64,000 nt of DNA from Aptenodytes patagonicus (Eukaryota; Chordata; Aves; Sphenisciformes; Spheniscidae). The stretch is taken from contig NC_134958.1 of the NCBI RefSeq assembly GCF_965638725.1, positions 15,627,464-15,691,463 of the forward strand, in the 5' to 3' direction. The notes under the pieces were generated by a model. That model was not told the DNA's origin. It saw only the letters and a program-made list of their open reading frames with translations, and made no database searches. This document shows, in pieces, positions 24,969 to 37,200 of this stretch (position 1 is the first letter of the stretch; every line of letters begins with the position of its first letter). The translations under genes were made by a program, and so were the position numbers.

Positions 24969-25016
24969 GGGCGGGCGGGTCGCGCGCCGCCAATCGGCGC
25001 GCTGCAAGATGGCGGC
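24969..25016 (+). promoter_or_regulatory. TP53BP1: TP53BP1 core promoter with CCAAT and YY1 motifs
   Basis: GC boxes (ggggcgggcggg, 24968-24980) precede a CCAAT box (24990-24994) and a perfect YY1 element AAGATGGCGGC (25006-25016). In TATA-less housekeeping promoters, YY1 elements of this type often lie at or just downstream of the start site, so transcription probably begins near 25000. Confidence 0.6.
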
Positions 25017-25068
25017 CGCGGGAAGCGTGGCGCGGTGTGGCGGGCCGGGCGGCGGGCGGGCGGCGTAG
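25009..25068 (+). CDS. Upstream ORF in the TP53BP1 leader (19 codons)
   Basis: The ATG inside the YY1 motif opens a 19-residue frame (MAAAGSVARCGGPGGGRAA) ending in TAG 48 nt before the main start and in the same frame. It would be translated only if transcription starts upstream of 25009. A regulatory uORF is plausible; no peptide function is implied. Confidence 0.35.
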   Translation: MAAAGSVARCGGPGGGRAA

Positions 25069-25116
25069 GGCCGCGGCTGGGCTCCGCCGGGCGTTCCGCC
25101 TCCCGCGGCGCCCTGC

Positions 25117-25290
25117 ATGGAGCGCGGCGGCAGCCAGCTGGACCCCGGCTTCTCGCAGCAGGACACGCCCCGCCTGATCGTGGAGGACTCGCAGCCCGAG
25201 AGCGCGGGCGCGGAGGAGGACGCCGAGCAGGCCTGCCTCGGCGTGCTGGCCCGCCGGCTGCCGGCCCGGTGGAGCCCGAGCCCCGTGCTG
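25117..25290 (+). CDS. TP53BP1: TP53BP1 coding exon 1
   Basis: 58 codons, donor CTG|GTGAGC, phase 0. The first 29 residues (GSQLD...[18 protein letters not shown]) are well conserved with mammals; after that the sequence becomes Ala/Arg-rich and diverges. The start context is weak at -3 (T) with G at +4. Confidence 0.93.
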
Positions 25291-28200
25291 GTGAGCGCCC
25301 GGCGCGGGGGCGGCGCGGCCCGGCCCGGCTCGGCCCGGTCCTGACGCGGCCCGTGCGTCTGTCTTGCAGGAGATCGTCTGCGGTCCTGCCGGCAGCCGGG
25401 CACCCGCGGGTGGCGGGGCGGCCCGGGAGCGAGCCGCAGGTGAGAGTTGGGCGCGGGGCCGCGGCGTGCCCGGGGGGCCGCGGCCGTGCTAACGGCGCTG
25501 TGCTTGCAGAGCCGATGGAGAGCCCCGCCCGCCCGGACGCCGCCGGCCCGCGGGGCCGCGTCGCTGAGGAGGTGTCACCGCCCGGCGGGGAGAGCAGGTG
25601 CGTGGGCCGGGCCGCGGGGGCCGCCATCCCGTGGCGAGGCGCGCCGGCTCTCGGCCGCCTCCTCCCGGGCCTCTCTCCCCCTGTAAAATCCCTGTCGCGC
25701 GTCGAGGACGGGCTTGAAAGACGGGCTCGGTGCTGGCTGCGGCCGCGCCCGTCCCGGCGTAGCGCCGCAGGCGCCGGAGCCCGGCCCGGCCCCGCGTCGG
25801 TGGCCCGGCCCGCGCCGGGGTGCGCGGTTCGGAGGGCTTGGGAGCGCCTGGTCAGGTGCCGCAGCTGCGAAGCAACCCCTCAGAACACAAGTGGGCTCTA
25901 AGGCGGCAGCCTGCAGGAAACCCCAAAGCGATGTGAATAAGTCTTTCTGTTGCAGTGCCCTTGGAAAGGCTGGAGAAAGAGGTGAAGGTGATGTTGAGGA
26001 CTGTACTGCTTCGCCGTGTGTAGAAGGTAACTTCTCCATTTCAGGTCTCTTCTTGGGGCTGTGAATCTGATCAGCCATCTGTAGTTTTTCAGTTCGGCTG
26101 CCTCGCTTGTCTCACTAGGGGTAGTTTAGCCGGTAATAATGGGTCAGAAATTGGCGTCTTTTTCCAGAAGTTGATCTGTATGTTTTGGTGTTGGAAAAAA
26201 AATGGTGATTTCATGTCATTGTTAACGAGGATCTTGGAGACAGGAAATGGCTTAGAAGAGGCATGGATGCATCGTGACCGTTAGGAGATGGAGCCTTTTT
26301 GTGGCAAAGAGCTCCTGGCATAATGGTTGTTGTCGTCAAGGGACTTTCAGGCACAGGCTATCTATTATCAGGATTCTTTTCTCATCACAGAATCCAAATC
26401 TGCTGCAGTACCTAATGGCGTTACATAAGACCTTGCTGATTAACACTGGTTTCTGAGTTAATGGCCAGTGTCCCTGTTCTGTTACTGTATTTTTAATTAG
26501 TACAGCTGAGATCAGAGTCTGTTAGTTTATTCAGAGTTTCAGCAATAGCCTAGATACTTTTCATGTTAGAGGGTGTATTTTTGCCCTTGTAAAGTGATAG
26601 ATAGCTCTTTGATTTTTTTTTTTTTTTGGGTATATGTATTAGTTATGGATGTTTGGTGTTAGATACAGGCATGTCACAGCTGCATTTTGGAGCTCTAGAG
26701 CTCTCGCAGAGCCAGGACTTTGAGAGTGACTTTGTGCCCAATGAAGGAGATGCTAGGCATCGGTTTCACCCTGGAGCTGCTGTCCCTTCTTCCAGACTTC
26801 TGAAGAACGATACTAAAGATGGTATGTGAAAATGATCTTAGATGTCCTTTTGTTGCTCTGTCAATTCTCTCTGGTTTCTTTAAATTATAGATGTTACGTT
26901 TCTTTGACAGGAAATAGAGTATTAGTAGTTTTCAAAAATGAGTTCACAGCTCGTTGGTAGTTGAAAATAATTTTGCCTTCTCTTTTCTTTGGGCTAGTTC
27001 ATTTGTTTTCTTATAGCTGTCCAAGTGCTGTCATTGATTCTTGCACCTCTCCTTCCTAATTTGCTTCCAGAATATTCAGACAATCTGATACTGAATTCCC
27101 TCCCTGGTAAAAACCTCATCCTGGTCATCTTTGTTGTTGTTGTTATCATTGATAGTTCAAGATTATTTTTTTTCATATAAAGCTTGTTTTGATATTTGTG
27201 TCATTTACAGAACTACACTTTCTTCTCTTTGTATATTAATCCAGGTGACCCAAGTAACAATTTTTTTTTTCTCTCTCTTGCTAGAACTGCGTGGGGACAG
27301 CACGGAAACTGTCTCCAGCACAGAAGCACATAGTGCTTTGGAAGACCAGCCAGAGAAGTCTGAAAGGTAAAACAGTCCATGTTCTTTGTAGGTCTCTTGC
27401 TGACGTTCTGGAAGTTGATTTGTGTCTCTTTTACTAGATTTTTAGACGTAGGAGGGCTCAGGCTTCAAGGCAAAAGAGAAAAGTGAAGGGAAAGATGAAG
27501 TACTGATGAGACCTTTTTGCAGCAGTGCTGACTAAGGAGTGCTTTCACCATTCCTAGCTGAGAAAAGAGGTGGTGTCAAACTCTTAACACACAAAGATAT
27601 CAATAGGTTTATTTTTAAGGGAGAGTGCACTGGATAATAACATATACTAATAATTTTCTTAAGTTAAACAACTGGAATATATTAAAAGTAATAATTCCGT
27701 TTAAGTTACAGAAGTTATTTCAAAATAACTTAATCACTGCAGCATGGGCTTTGGCCTCACAGGAGAAATCTAGGGGCTAAGTGGTGGCTATTCCAGGATG
27801 CTTTTGAGTATTTGCTATTGTAGGCTTTATAGTTTTAATTATTTTTAAATGTGAAACTTCAGTTTGTTGAAAATTTTCTCTATATTTTTTTATGCCAGAT
27901 AGAATAATACTTAGCTCATCTTGTATTGTCAAATTCTTCAACAAAATAATATTAAAAAGGAGGTGAAACAAAATTCCTAGAATCCACATGGAATATGTCA
28001 GTAGAACAATCTGCATTCCATTTAAGCATCACTTAGATTGGTAGAAAACTTACAAAACAATTCTGAAAATGTAACTTGTCAAGGATGAACATGTTGTTTT
28101 GTCAGGAGAGAGAGGTTGGTCTTTTTGTCCCCTTTTTTTTTTTTGTCCCCCCCCTTTTTTTTTTGTCCCCTTTTTTTTTTTGTCCCCCTTTTTTTTTTTG

Positions 28201-31200
28201 TCCCCTTCTTTATTTTTTTTTTTTCCTATGGTATACACAGGTGAATACCTTTCATCTGTGCTGATACATTTTCTTTACAATGTTGCAGTATTACTTCATA
28301 CTTCGAATTTCTCAGGTCAGTGACTGTGTCTTGCTTTTCCAGAACTCTGCAGAAAGCAGAAGAGCATACCAGGAAACGTATGCCTGTCTGTGACCCCACT
28401 AAAACTGAGAAATCCCTTGATTCTGGTCACGAGGAGTCGGATATCTTGTCAACTCAGGAAGAGATGTTTCCTGAGAATAATGCAACAGGTAACAATAGAC
28501 AAGCAAAGCCAAAATGTCCATCCCAGAGATCATCATAATCATCATCCCTACTTGATCTTTTTAGTCATGTAGTGTTTTAGGGTGCAGAGTGCTGTATTTT
28601 TCACGTAATTTCTGCTAAAATTGGTAACGCTTTGGAAACGAAAGGCCGCAATCTTTTTCACTATACTATGGAGCAATGTCTAAATGTCACTTCTTGTTAG
28701 AACAGTTACACTGCCTTGTTAAATACGTTTAATTTCCTTTCTTTCTGTGCCCCCTGAAGAACAAAACAAAACAAAAAACCTTTTACCTTCTTCTGAAACT
28801 GGCAGTAATAATGCTCACCCTTTGTAGCGACACACAATCTAAAGTGTGGATAAGTAGTGTAGGCAAATACTGTAGACTTTCTTATGCTGGGTAACTTTGG
28901 CAAAACATTCCACCTTACTCCTCTGAATTGGCCTTCCTGTTTGGGATAGGACAGGGTTCTGCGATCAAAATCTTTTTGGAAGTAGGAAGACTTGTACAGT
29001 CTGGCCTGATAAAAATCTATTCTATAGGTACAAACTTACCTTTTTCATCTTAACTATATTACGCTCACGTTTCACATACTGACCTTTCATGTGCAGTCCT
29101 TCTCCAACTCTGTGTGAAAGTCGGCTTGTTCTTGCCAACCTGAGAAGTAACCGTGCGGTAGCGTGAACATCATTCCTCAGAATTTTCTGACCAGCTTGGT
29201 TATGGGCCAGATTTCTAATCTTATTTCCTTTTGTTCAAAACTGCTGCAGGGAGCGGCTGTCCGATAACCAGGGTGGAAGAGGGAAGTTCTCTGGCATGCA
29301 CCCCTGCCCGCAGTCTGCAACTGCTGCAGCTTTCTGGACAGGGATCCCTTGTACAGGAGAGTCATTCCACGTAAGCAAAAAAATCCCCAAACTATTGCAA
29401 TAGCTTAATTGCAATAGTGCATTTCCAGCACTCTTTTCTTTATTCAAGGACTTGTGCTTGATTTTAAGCAATCAGTGTTTTAATTTTGCACTAGGAGAGG
29501 TGCATGGCTTTATTTTGCAATGAAATGAGCTAATGATGCCCATGTGGTCAATAGCCATTTCTCAAGTCTCTTGCTAGTGAACACCTGACACTCTCCCTTT
29601 ATGAGAAGACTCCTATTGTGGCAAGCTGGAGCTACGTTTTGGGGAGAAGTTAATGCATTTTCTAGTGACGTATGGTCTTCTTTTCCATGTTCCCTTTTCT
29701 TGGTCTGCAGTGTCTCTTCAGGCCTAGTTATTCCTCCTCCTGTTGCCTTTGGATCCAATGCTCTTGTCCCCAGCAGTCCTACTGAACAGGAGCAAGCAAA
29801 AGGTAAAATTTTCTTCATGCTGGTCTGTGGTTGTGTTTCTGTGCTCTGTGGTTTTTACCAGCCTTTTCAAAACCTGCTAAAATTATATTTAAAGAATAAA
29901 GCAGGATTGAGAACACTGAAAGAGGTAGATAAAGGGAGATACGTGTTTGTGACTCAGATGCTGATGTGCTGTCGATATTTCTTGCATAGCTGTCAAAACA
30001 AAATCAGTACTTTCTGCTAGCTCCCCTTCACTTGAAAGATGGGAAATACTTCGTATGGGATACAGCAATTGTCCTCCTTTCTTCGGGACAAGCCATTCTT
30101 GCTACAGGCAAATATCTGTAGTAAGTATATACTGTTAGGGTAATAGAAAGGACAGAGGAGGGCAGCATCATAACGTTTCACCTTAACTTGGATGACTTGT
30201 GCAATATTTTAAAAAGCTTTCGTATGTTATATGTGTGTATTCTAGAACACCATGCCAAAAGAGGGATTGTTCTATATGATACCTTGGTTCTCAACCATTT
30301 TCTCTAAGCACCCGTTTGCCATGAGGGATAAGATATCCATTCACGCAGACTTTTAGTATGATACAAAATCACCATTCCTTTCTGTGAGATTCCTGTCACA
30401 GAATGTGAAATACTTTTAGAATAGATATTTTGTTAGCCGGGGTCTGAATTTGGTTGCATTTTAATAAAGATAGCAAAAGGAAAAGAACTCAGAGAAATGC
30501 TTTTTATAAATTTCAGATACCTTTTTCTAATTGTAGAAGCTCTAGACTTGTAGCAAAATAGTTACATGAATTCTTAACAAAACACTTTCTCCCCCCCTTA
30601 AATTTAAGGATGTGGATGTTTTTGTTGATTTTTTTTTTTTTTTTTTTTTTTTTTTGTCTCCAAAAAGAATTCACCTGGAGAGAAGATTTTAGATTCACCC
30701 ATTAAAGTTTGAGAAAGTTGCATACGCCACTGAAGACAAGTCTTTTAATAGGATATTGGAGACTTTAGGTATAATGCAATAATTTGCTAGTAATGTATTT
30801 TCTGCTCTTTCAAACCAGATGAACAGATGGATATATCTATCCCTGCAGAAGGAAGAGAGCTGATGCAGAAGCAGAGAGGAGATACACTAGTGGAGATGGC
30901 CATCCCATGCATCCCACCAGGACCTCTTGTCCTGCCACAAGCTTCAACTCCAGTGTCCCAGAGTGCCCCAACCTTCTTTCCTGGATCTTTACCTATACCA
31001 TCACAACCAGAGTTCTCTCATGTAAGGGTTCACGCAGATATCTTTTCTGAGGTTTTTATATGGCTGTTGCAGAAGATGTGTGTTTGAGTCGGCCTCTGTG
31101 CTTCTGTGTTGAGCTTCCCTACTAAGCTGGTTCTCGTCAGCTTCCCTGTTCCCACCAGTCACAGTTATATATTGATCATACTGTGTGGCAGTTTATCCTG

Positions 31201-34200
31201 CAGAGAAAATGCGGAACAGCTTAAGAGGGCATAGTGAGTTACTGAACGTAGAATTTGTTGTATTTTAATCTGTGCTAGAAACCTTTTTTCTGCTTTTTTT
31301 TTTTCCTTTCTCTCTTTGAAAGGCTGCTGCTGATGCTGAACTGGGTGTCCTGCATCTCAAACTGCGTCATAAATTAGACTTTTATCAGGATAGACCTTAG
31401 CATCATTTGTCATGGAGAAAGTGAAGCTGTTTTGTAATAAAGCATTTGTATTCTCCTACAAGACTAGAATTCATTTAGTGGATTTTTCAAGTTGCTTATT
31501 ATTATTATCTGTTGTTTCCTTTGTGCTTTTTGATTCTGGAAGTTATTACTGTTCAAAGGGATTTAACAGACAGTTGGTGGCTTTATAGCTTAATATTACA
31601 AATTTTATCAACTTAAGGCAGAAAATAAAGGTTGTACTAGAGACTTCAGTAGTCGAAACAGGGCTTCTCCTTAGCTGAAAGCAGCTTTCATGCTAATATA
31701 ATAGATTCTTCCAGAGAACATTTCCAGAACCGTTGGTTGTTTGACTAAAAATAGCTACTAATTTGCCATATTTGACCTGTACTTCATGATTTGGTAGTGT
31801 GAGAGGTGTACCAAGGATTGTGTCTGACTTTGCCACAGAGGTACTAAAAAGTTACGGGTGGTGATGATTTTTCTCAGCAAGAACGGGGCAATTCTGACTC
31901 ATATAAATGGGGGGGGGTAAGTAGTTGTTGGTTTTGTGTTTGTTTCTTTTTCTAAATCTGTAGTTTTGTGCTGAGCTTGCTCTGCTCCATAATCCAGTGT
32001 AATGTTCTAGGAATAACAAATAAACAGTCCTACTTGGGATGCCCTGATGCTCCACGTCCCACTGTTTTCATTTTAGGATATCTTTGTTCCAACTCCGAGC
32101 CCGGAGAAGAAGCATGAAGGAGAAGAAAAAGCTGCTGCTTTAACCCGTTTATGCTTACCAGGAGATCTCTCTGGACCCACAGATGATTTGTCAAAGACAT
32201 CTACAGGTGACTCTTTGTCACAGCCTTCTGAGTCCTGTAAGCTGATGCTTTCTGCAAGTGAATGCAGCCAGCCCACAAATACAGAGGTCAGTTCAGGCTC
32301 TCTGAACACGGGCCAAGATAGTGAAACCACCCAGGTGGAGATGAGTTCTGAATGCAAGGCCTCAGACTTGAGACTCTGTTCTGTGGAGAATGACAACATA
32401 AAACTGAGACTGGATGCAGGTGATCAAGCCCTCTCGGAAAACTGTGAAAAAGCAGAAAAGGAGGATTTACAGACTGCAGGAAAGCCTGTAATGCAGTTAG
32501 TTAGTGCAGATGTAGCAGGAGATGGGTCATTAGCCCCTACAGCTCATCAGGAGATGGAGGGTATTTCTGGAAGTCAGGCTGTTGCAGATCAGTCTGGTCT
32601 GCCTGAGATTTTGTCATACACTCAAGGTAGAGAAGCACAGTCTGAGGATTATCCATTGGAAGAGACTTCTGAACCTGAGGCAGTTCCTGAGACTCAGTGT
32701 GAAGAACAAGAAAAACTGCAAGTAAAAGAGAAGCAAATAAATGAAGATGGGTCCCTTGTTAATATAACGCTTTCTCAGAGGTTTGTTCCTGAAAGGGAAG
32801 TACAGTGTCATGAAGATATGGAAGTGGAATTTGCTGATGGTTCTTGTAAAAATAGCAAAAATTTGTCTGATCAGGCCCAAGAATTAGAAAAGATGGGACC
32901 AGAAATCCAGGGAAAAGAGACTTCAGAAGGTTGTACTTTTGGCACTGGAGAGGCAAAGAGCATGGATAAACTGCCCTTTAAGGCTGCTTCGGAAAACATG
33001 CCAAAGCTCAATAAAGTTTTATCTAAGGCTTCTGTAGGGGAGTTGCTGGAACAGCACAACAATTTGTTTCCGAAGTTGAAGAGTGACGTTCCATCAGAAG
33101 AGGCGTTGTGTGCCAAAAAACATCCAGGTTGTTCAGAATTAGGACAGATAATGATAATAGGGAATCAGCCACCACGTCAAGAGAGAGGGGTTGACACGCT
33201 GGTGACTCAGCAGGAGAGTCAGGTGCCAAAGAATACGGAGGATACTGTTAGGACAAGGAATCCAGAGCAAGAAGAGCAGATGCAGCCACAGGAGAAGGCA
33301 ACTGCTAAATCCCCCAGTCCTTCCAGTGGTAAGTGAATTTAGGTTAGTAGTTCACAGGTGTGTATTTTGAATAGTGTCAAGGACAGCTGTGTACAATCCT
33401 CAGTGTTTTCAGGGAGCACTGATCTTGGATGCGTGTTGAACAGTGACTCTTAAAAGCAGCACTACAAGTTACTGTGTTACATGCATAACATGCCTTTACT
33501 TTTTTCCCATTTGTCACACTACTGCAGGCAAGAATGATAAGGTAATTCTTGTTCCTAACACTCTCTCGCTGTTTTATGGCAGAAACGCAGAGCAACTTTG
33601 AAAACTCAGAATGTTGTGACCTTGGCAATGCTCAGGGAGTTTTGTAACTTCCCCCTCCGCCCCAAAGCAACAACAGTAGTGTCCTTGAAAGGAAGATGGC
33701 GCGTGGTAGTCTGTATTTTCACTCTTGTAGCTCTCCGTGCTTTTTTTTTTCTTTTTTCATTCTCAGAGAAGAATTTTCTTTGTGGGGGTGTACAGAGCAG
33801 CTTTGAGCTAGAAACTAATACAGCAAATTTATCTTGAGATTATTTTAAAGTAGAATGGTTTTTCACTCGCACGTAAGCTGTGGCTTGGCAGATATTGTCA
33901 TCATGGGTTGAAATCCTTTTAACATGCTGTTGTGTAGTCATACAAAAAATGTGGGGTGCTATACGTGAGTTTTGTGGAGCTTTTGCCTCTTAGTTGGCTT
34001 CATTTTAAAACAGAGAGTTCTGTACTCCTCAAATAAGAAAGTAATAGAAAACAAAGTTTTACTAGAGCTTTGTCTTGAATGGTAAATATTTTTGAGATCT
34101 AAGTAGTCTTTCATTAAACTGCAGGATCAGAGAGAGAGTTTTCCCCCTCTTACGATGATGGTAGGTGACTTCCAGTCTCCTGAAGTTGGTGATTATGAAA

Positions 34201-37200
34201 GTGAGGGTCTGAAAACATTAGTTCTCAATAGGTGATGGTTGTCTTCACATCTCCTGAGCAGACCGGTATGTTAGTAGAGGTTTATTTAACTCTTTTCACT
34301 GATTTGCTAGGTAGTTTATGGTCTGTGAATTATCTAAGTCCTTCAGATAGAGTACAATGGAAGATCAATAGAATTGTGCAGTGCTATTAGAATTAAATGA
34401 GATGTCTAGCAGGGAAGATGTTTTTGAACCATCTGATAGATTGACCAGTCTGTGATTTTGATTTGTGGAACCTATAAAGCTGTGGGCTAGATAGAATTTC
34501 TCTTACCACTCAGAGGTCATGGTATTGTTAATATAGTCCTGTAGTCTGTTCTGCAGAGCTTTATTCAAGTGATAATGTTTTCTAGTTTTTCCTTTTGAGA
34601 AATTAGTGTAAGATATACTGCTTAAAAAACATTTCCTAACACTCAGCCTTCTTTTTCCCTTTACGTACTCAATTGATAACCGGTCTGAATAATTTCCTAT
34701 TCTTTGTCAGGGAGGGACATCTCTCTTACTTTCTCTGCCAATTTATGTTTGGGGTTTTTTTCAAGAGCTGTACATTTCTTCAAAACTTCTCTTATCAGTC
34801 TCATGAGTCCAATATTTTTTGTTACTGTTTTCTGAACTACTTGCTTAATTTTTCCAGTTACGAACTGATCCTTACTGCCGTTTATGGCAGCTTTGGCTGT
34901 TTCTTCCTGAAAGCCTTTTGAGCTCGTTCTTATATGGTTCCCTCCCCCTTTCTTCAGTTCTTGTGACCTTGAATGGTGCTGACTTCTGGAACATGTGATC
35001 CTGTTTGGAAAGGTAAAAATGGCAGATTTCAAAAAGGAGCAAGATGAAGAGCTTTCTTCTTTATGTCTGAACAGAAGTAGGTGAGATGACTTTGAAGTGC
35101 TAGATGGAGACTTGGATGAAAAGGGATTGAGTGTAATACTTATATGTGTTTTTAATACCAAATTTGCTGACAAGTTTGAGAAAGGTAACCATTTAATAGT
35201 ATGGAGTTGGCTGGTGAGAAGAAATTCGAGATACTAAAAAATAGGATGAAGGTATTATCTTACAATGTAAGATAAGAATGACAGGTAAATACTGATACCC
35301 GTAGAAGTTAGATTACAGTGAGGTGTGGAAAAGAGATTTGAATGCTTATGCAGGTCATCAGTTTTGGAGAGACTTTCAGCAAAAGATAATACGGGTTTTC
35401 AAGCTAGACTTTGTTATAAGTATCTGTTGACCTATTTTAAAACAAAATAAAGCTCAAATTATTTTCAAGGAGTATGGATCCTTGTGGCCACAGCTTTTTA
35501 ACATCATTGACATCTGAGAACAACTTCTGCAGGGGTTACTTTATTTTGAGCTAAGTATATGTTTAGTCATGTAAAAATTCCCATGCTTTAGGGGTTCTGA
35601 TACCTTCTTTGTTTAGATTTAAAAGCTCCACTTTCCCAATAACAGTCATCTGAATTAATCTGTATTGTTGAGCACTGCTTAATATACCAGCTATCATAGC
35701 AATTTAATTGATGTAACTTTTGCACCCATTCTTCTGAATGCGGTCAGACCAGTCAGATGTTTGGGAGCTTTTTTGGTTTTGCATTCTTTAACATCCCATA
35801 ACTAGGGACCATCACTTTCTTTCAGAATGTTGTAGCAAACTGCTTCATTGTTGAGTGTGAAAGTAGAGTATTTCAGTTGGCCAGAAAGGCAATGTTTTGT
35901 TTTTTTTTTTTTTTTAATTTAGTGCATTCTCTGACAGTAGAGCCTTTGTTGGCTTAGGGAACCGGTGCTAAGCAAGTAACATGCTGGAGGCAATTCGGTG
36001 GATTGTTTTGTCAATCAAGACATTAGTGTCATCAGTTTCAGATTTAAGTTCTTAATTTGTGGTATTTAGATGTGTCTTAGCAACATCTTATCCAAAGTTT
36101 GGAGGCTGTCTCTTTAATGATATTTAGGGAAAGCTTTGGATATTGTTTATAAGTGGTACAATTAAATCATGCTGTAATTTTTCAAACTGGGGGGGAAGCT
36201 TCAGTGACAGATTTTGGAGACTGCACACAAAATCTGAATCACCAGGGTTTGAGATACTCTGTGGACCAAGAAGACCAGGTTCTTTGTTAGTGTTAGATTA
36301 TTCTCTTGCCATTTAATGTTTTTTTTGTTGTTATTGTTGCTGGGGTGGGGTTTTTTTCAGTCTTTCCCATTCAGTGGCTTGCAATAGGTCATTTGTGCCT
36401 TTGTGATAACTCTGAACTAAAGACTGAAACTCATGGTCTCGGTGAATTGAGATAGTACAACAGTCAGAAGAACAGTTACACTGCATCAGTCTAGCTTGGT
36501 ATACAAGTTCCTCCAGTATTGAATAGCAGCTGCATATGGATGAATGTAAGGGCAAAAATGCAGTGGGGAGATACTTCTGAAGAAGTCTCTATCTCATCAT
36601 CAAGAAAAGTATGGTTTAGGAACATGCTGAGTCTGAAGCGATGTCTTTTGTTTTTTGATATCTTGGATAGGTGTGGTTTTCTCCCCCACCATGGAATTTT
36701 CGTGTGTGGTTTTTTGAACGTCTGTAAACTTTTAGGCTTCAAAGCTTCCTGCAGTAGGAAGTTTGACAGTTTAAATTATATACTGGGTAAAAAACCAACT
36801 CTTTTTCACCAGGTGTTAGTTTCATTTGATGCCTCCTAATTCTGAAAACTTTAAAATCTGAGAACATAAATTTTTTGTAGAAACTTGCACATGGGAAGAA
36901 TGAAGGAACTTGATATTAGTATCTGAAAATCTATTTCCCTTCTATTAAGTCTTATTAGGGACGTGCGAAGATTGCAGGACCTCAAATGTTATTTAACATG
37001 AAGTTGAATGATGAAATTTTAGATACAGTATTCTTAATTTCCTTCAACTGAAAGAAGAAAAAAAAGCTTTATTATATAGAAAATAACGCTTTGAGGGGAT
37101 CTGGTCAAAATACCGGACAGAAAGTTCAAAGGTGTTCTCATCCCATTGCATTTTGTGATCTCAGGCTAACTTTTCTGTGAACAAGTCCAGGGCATTTGGT

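Larger units (their letters stand above)
24480..25900. promoter_or_regulatory. TP53BP1: CpG island of TP53BP1
   Basis: Dense CpG from about 24480 to 25900, covering the promoter and coding exons 1-3. Long open frames on both strands here (up to 367 codons) overlap one another and do not continue into splice-consistent genes, except the real exons. Confidence 0.85.

Noticed and set aside
24456-25901. Long ORFs (up to 367 codons) on both strands around the TP53BP1 start
   Set aside because: They overlap the real exons 1-3 in other frames or strands and read through introns. Composition artefacts of the CpG island.
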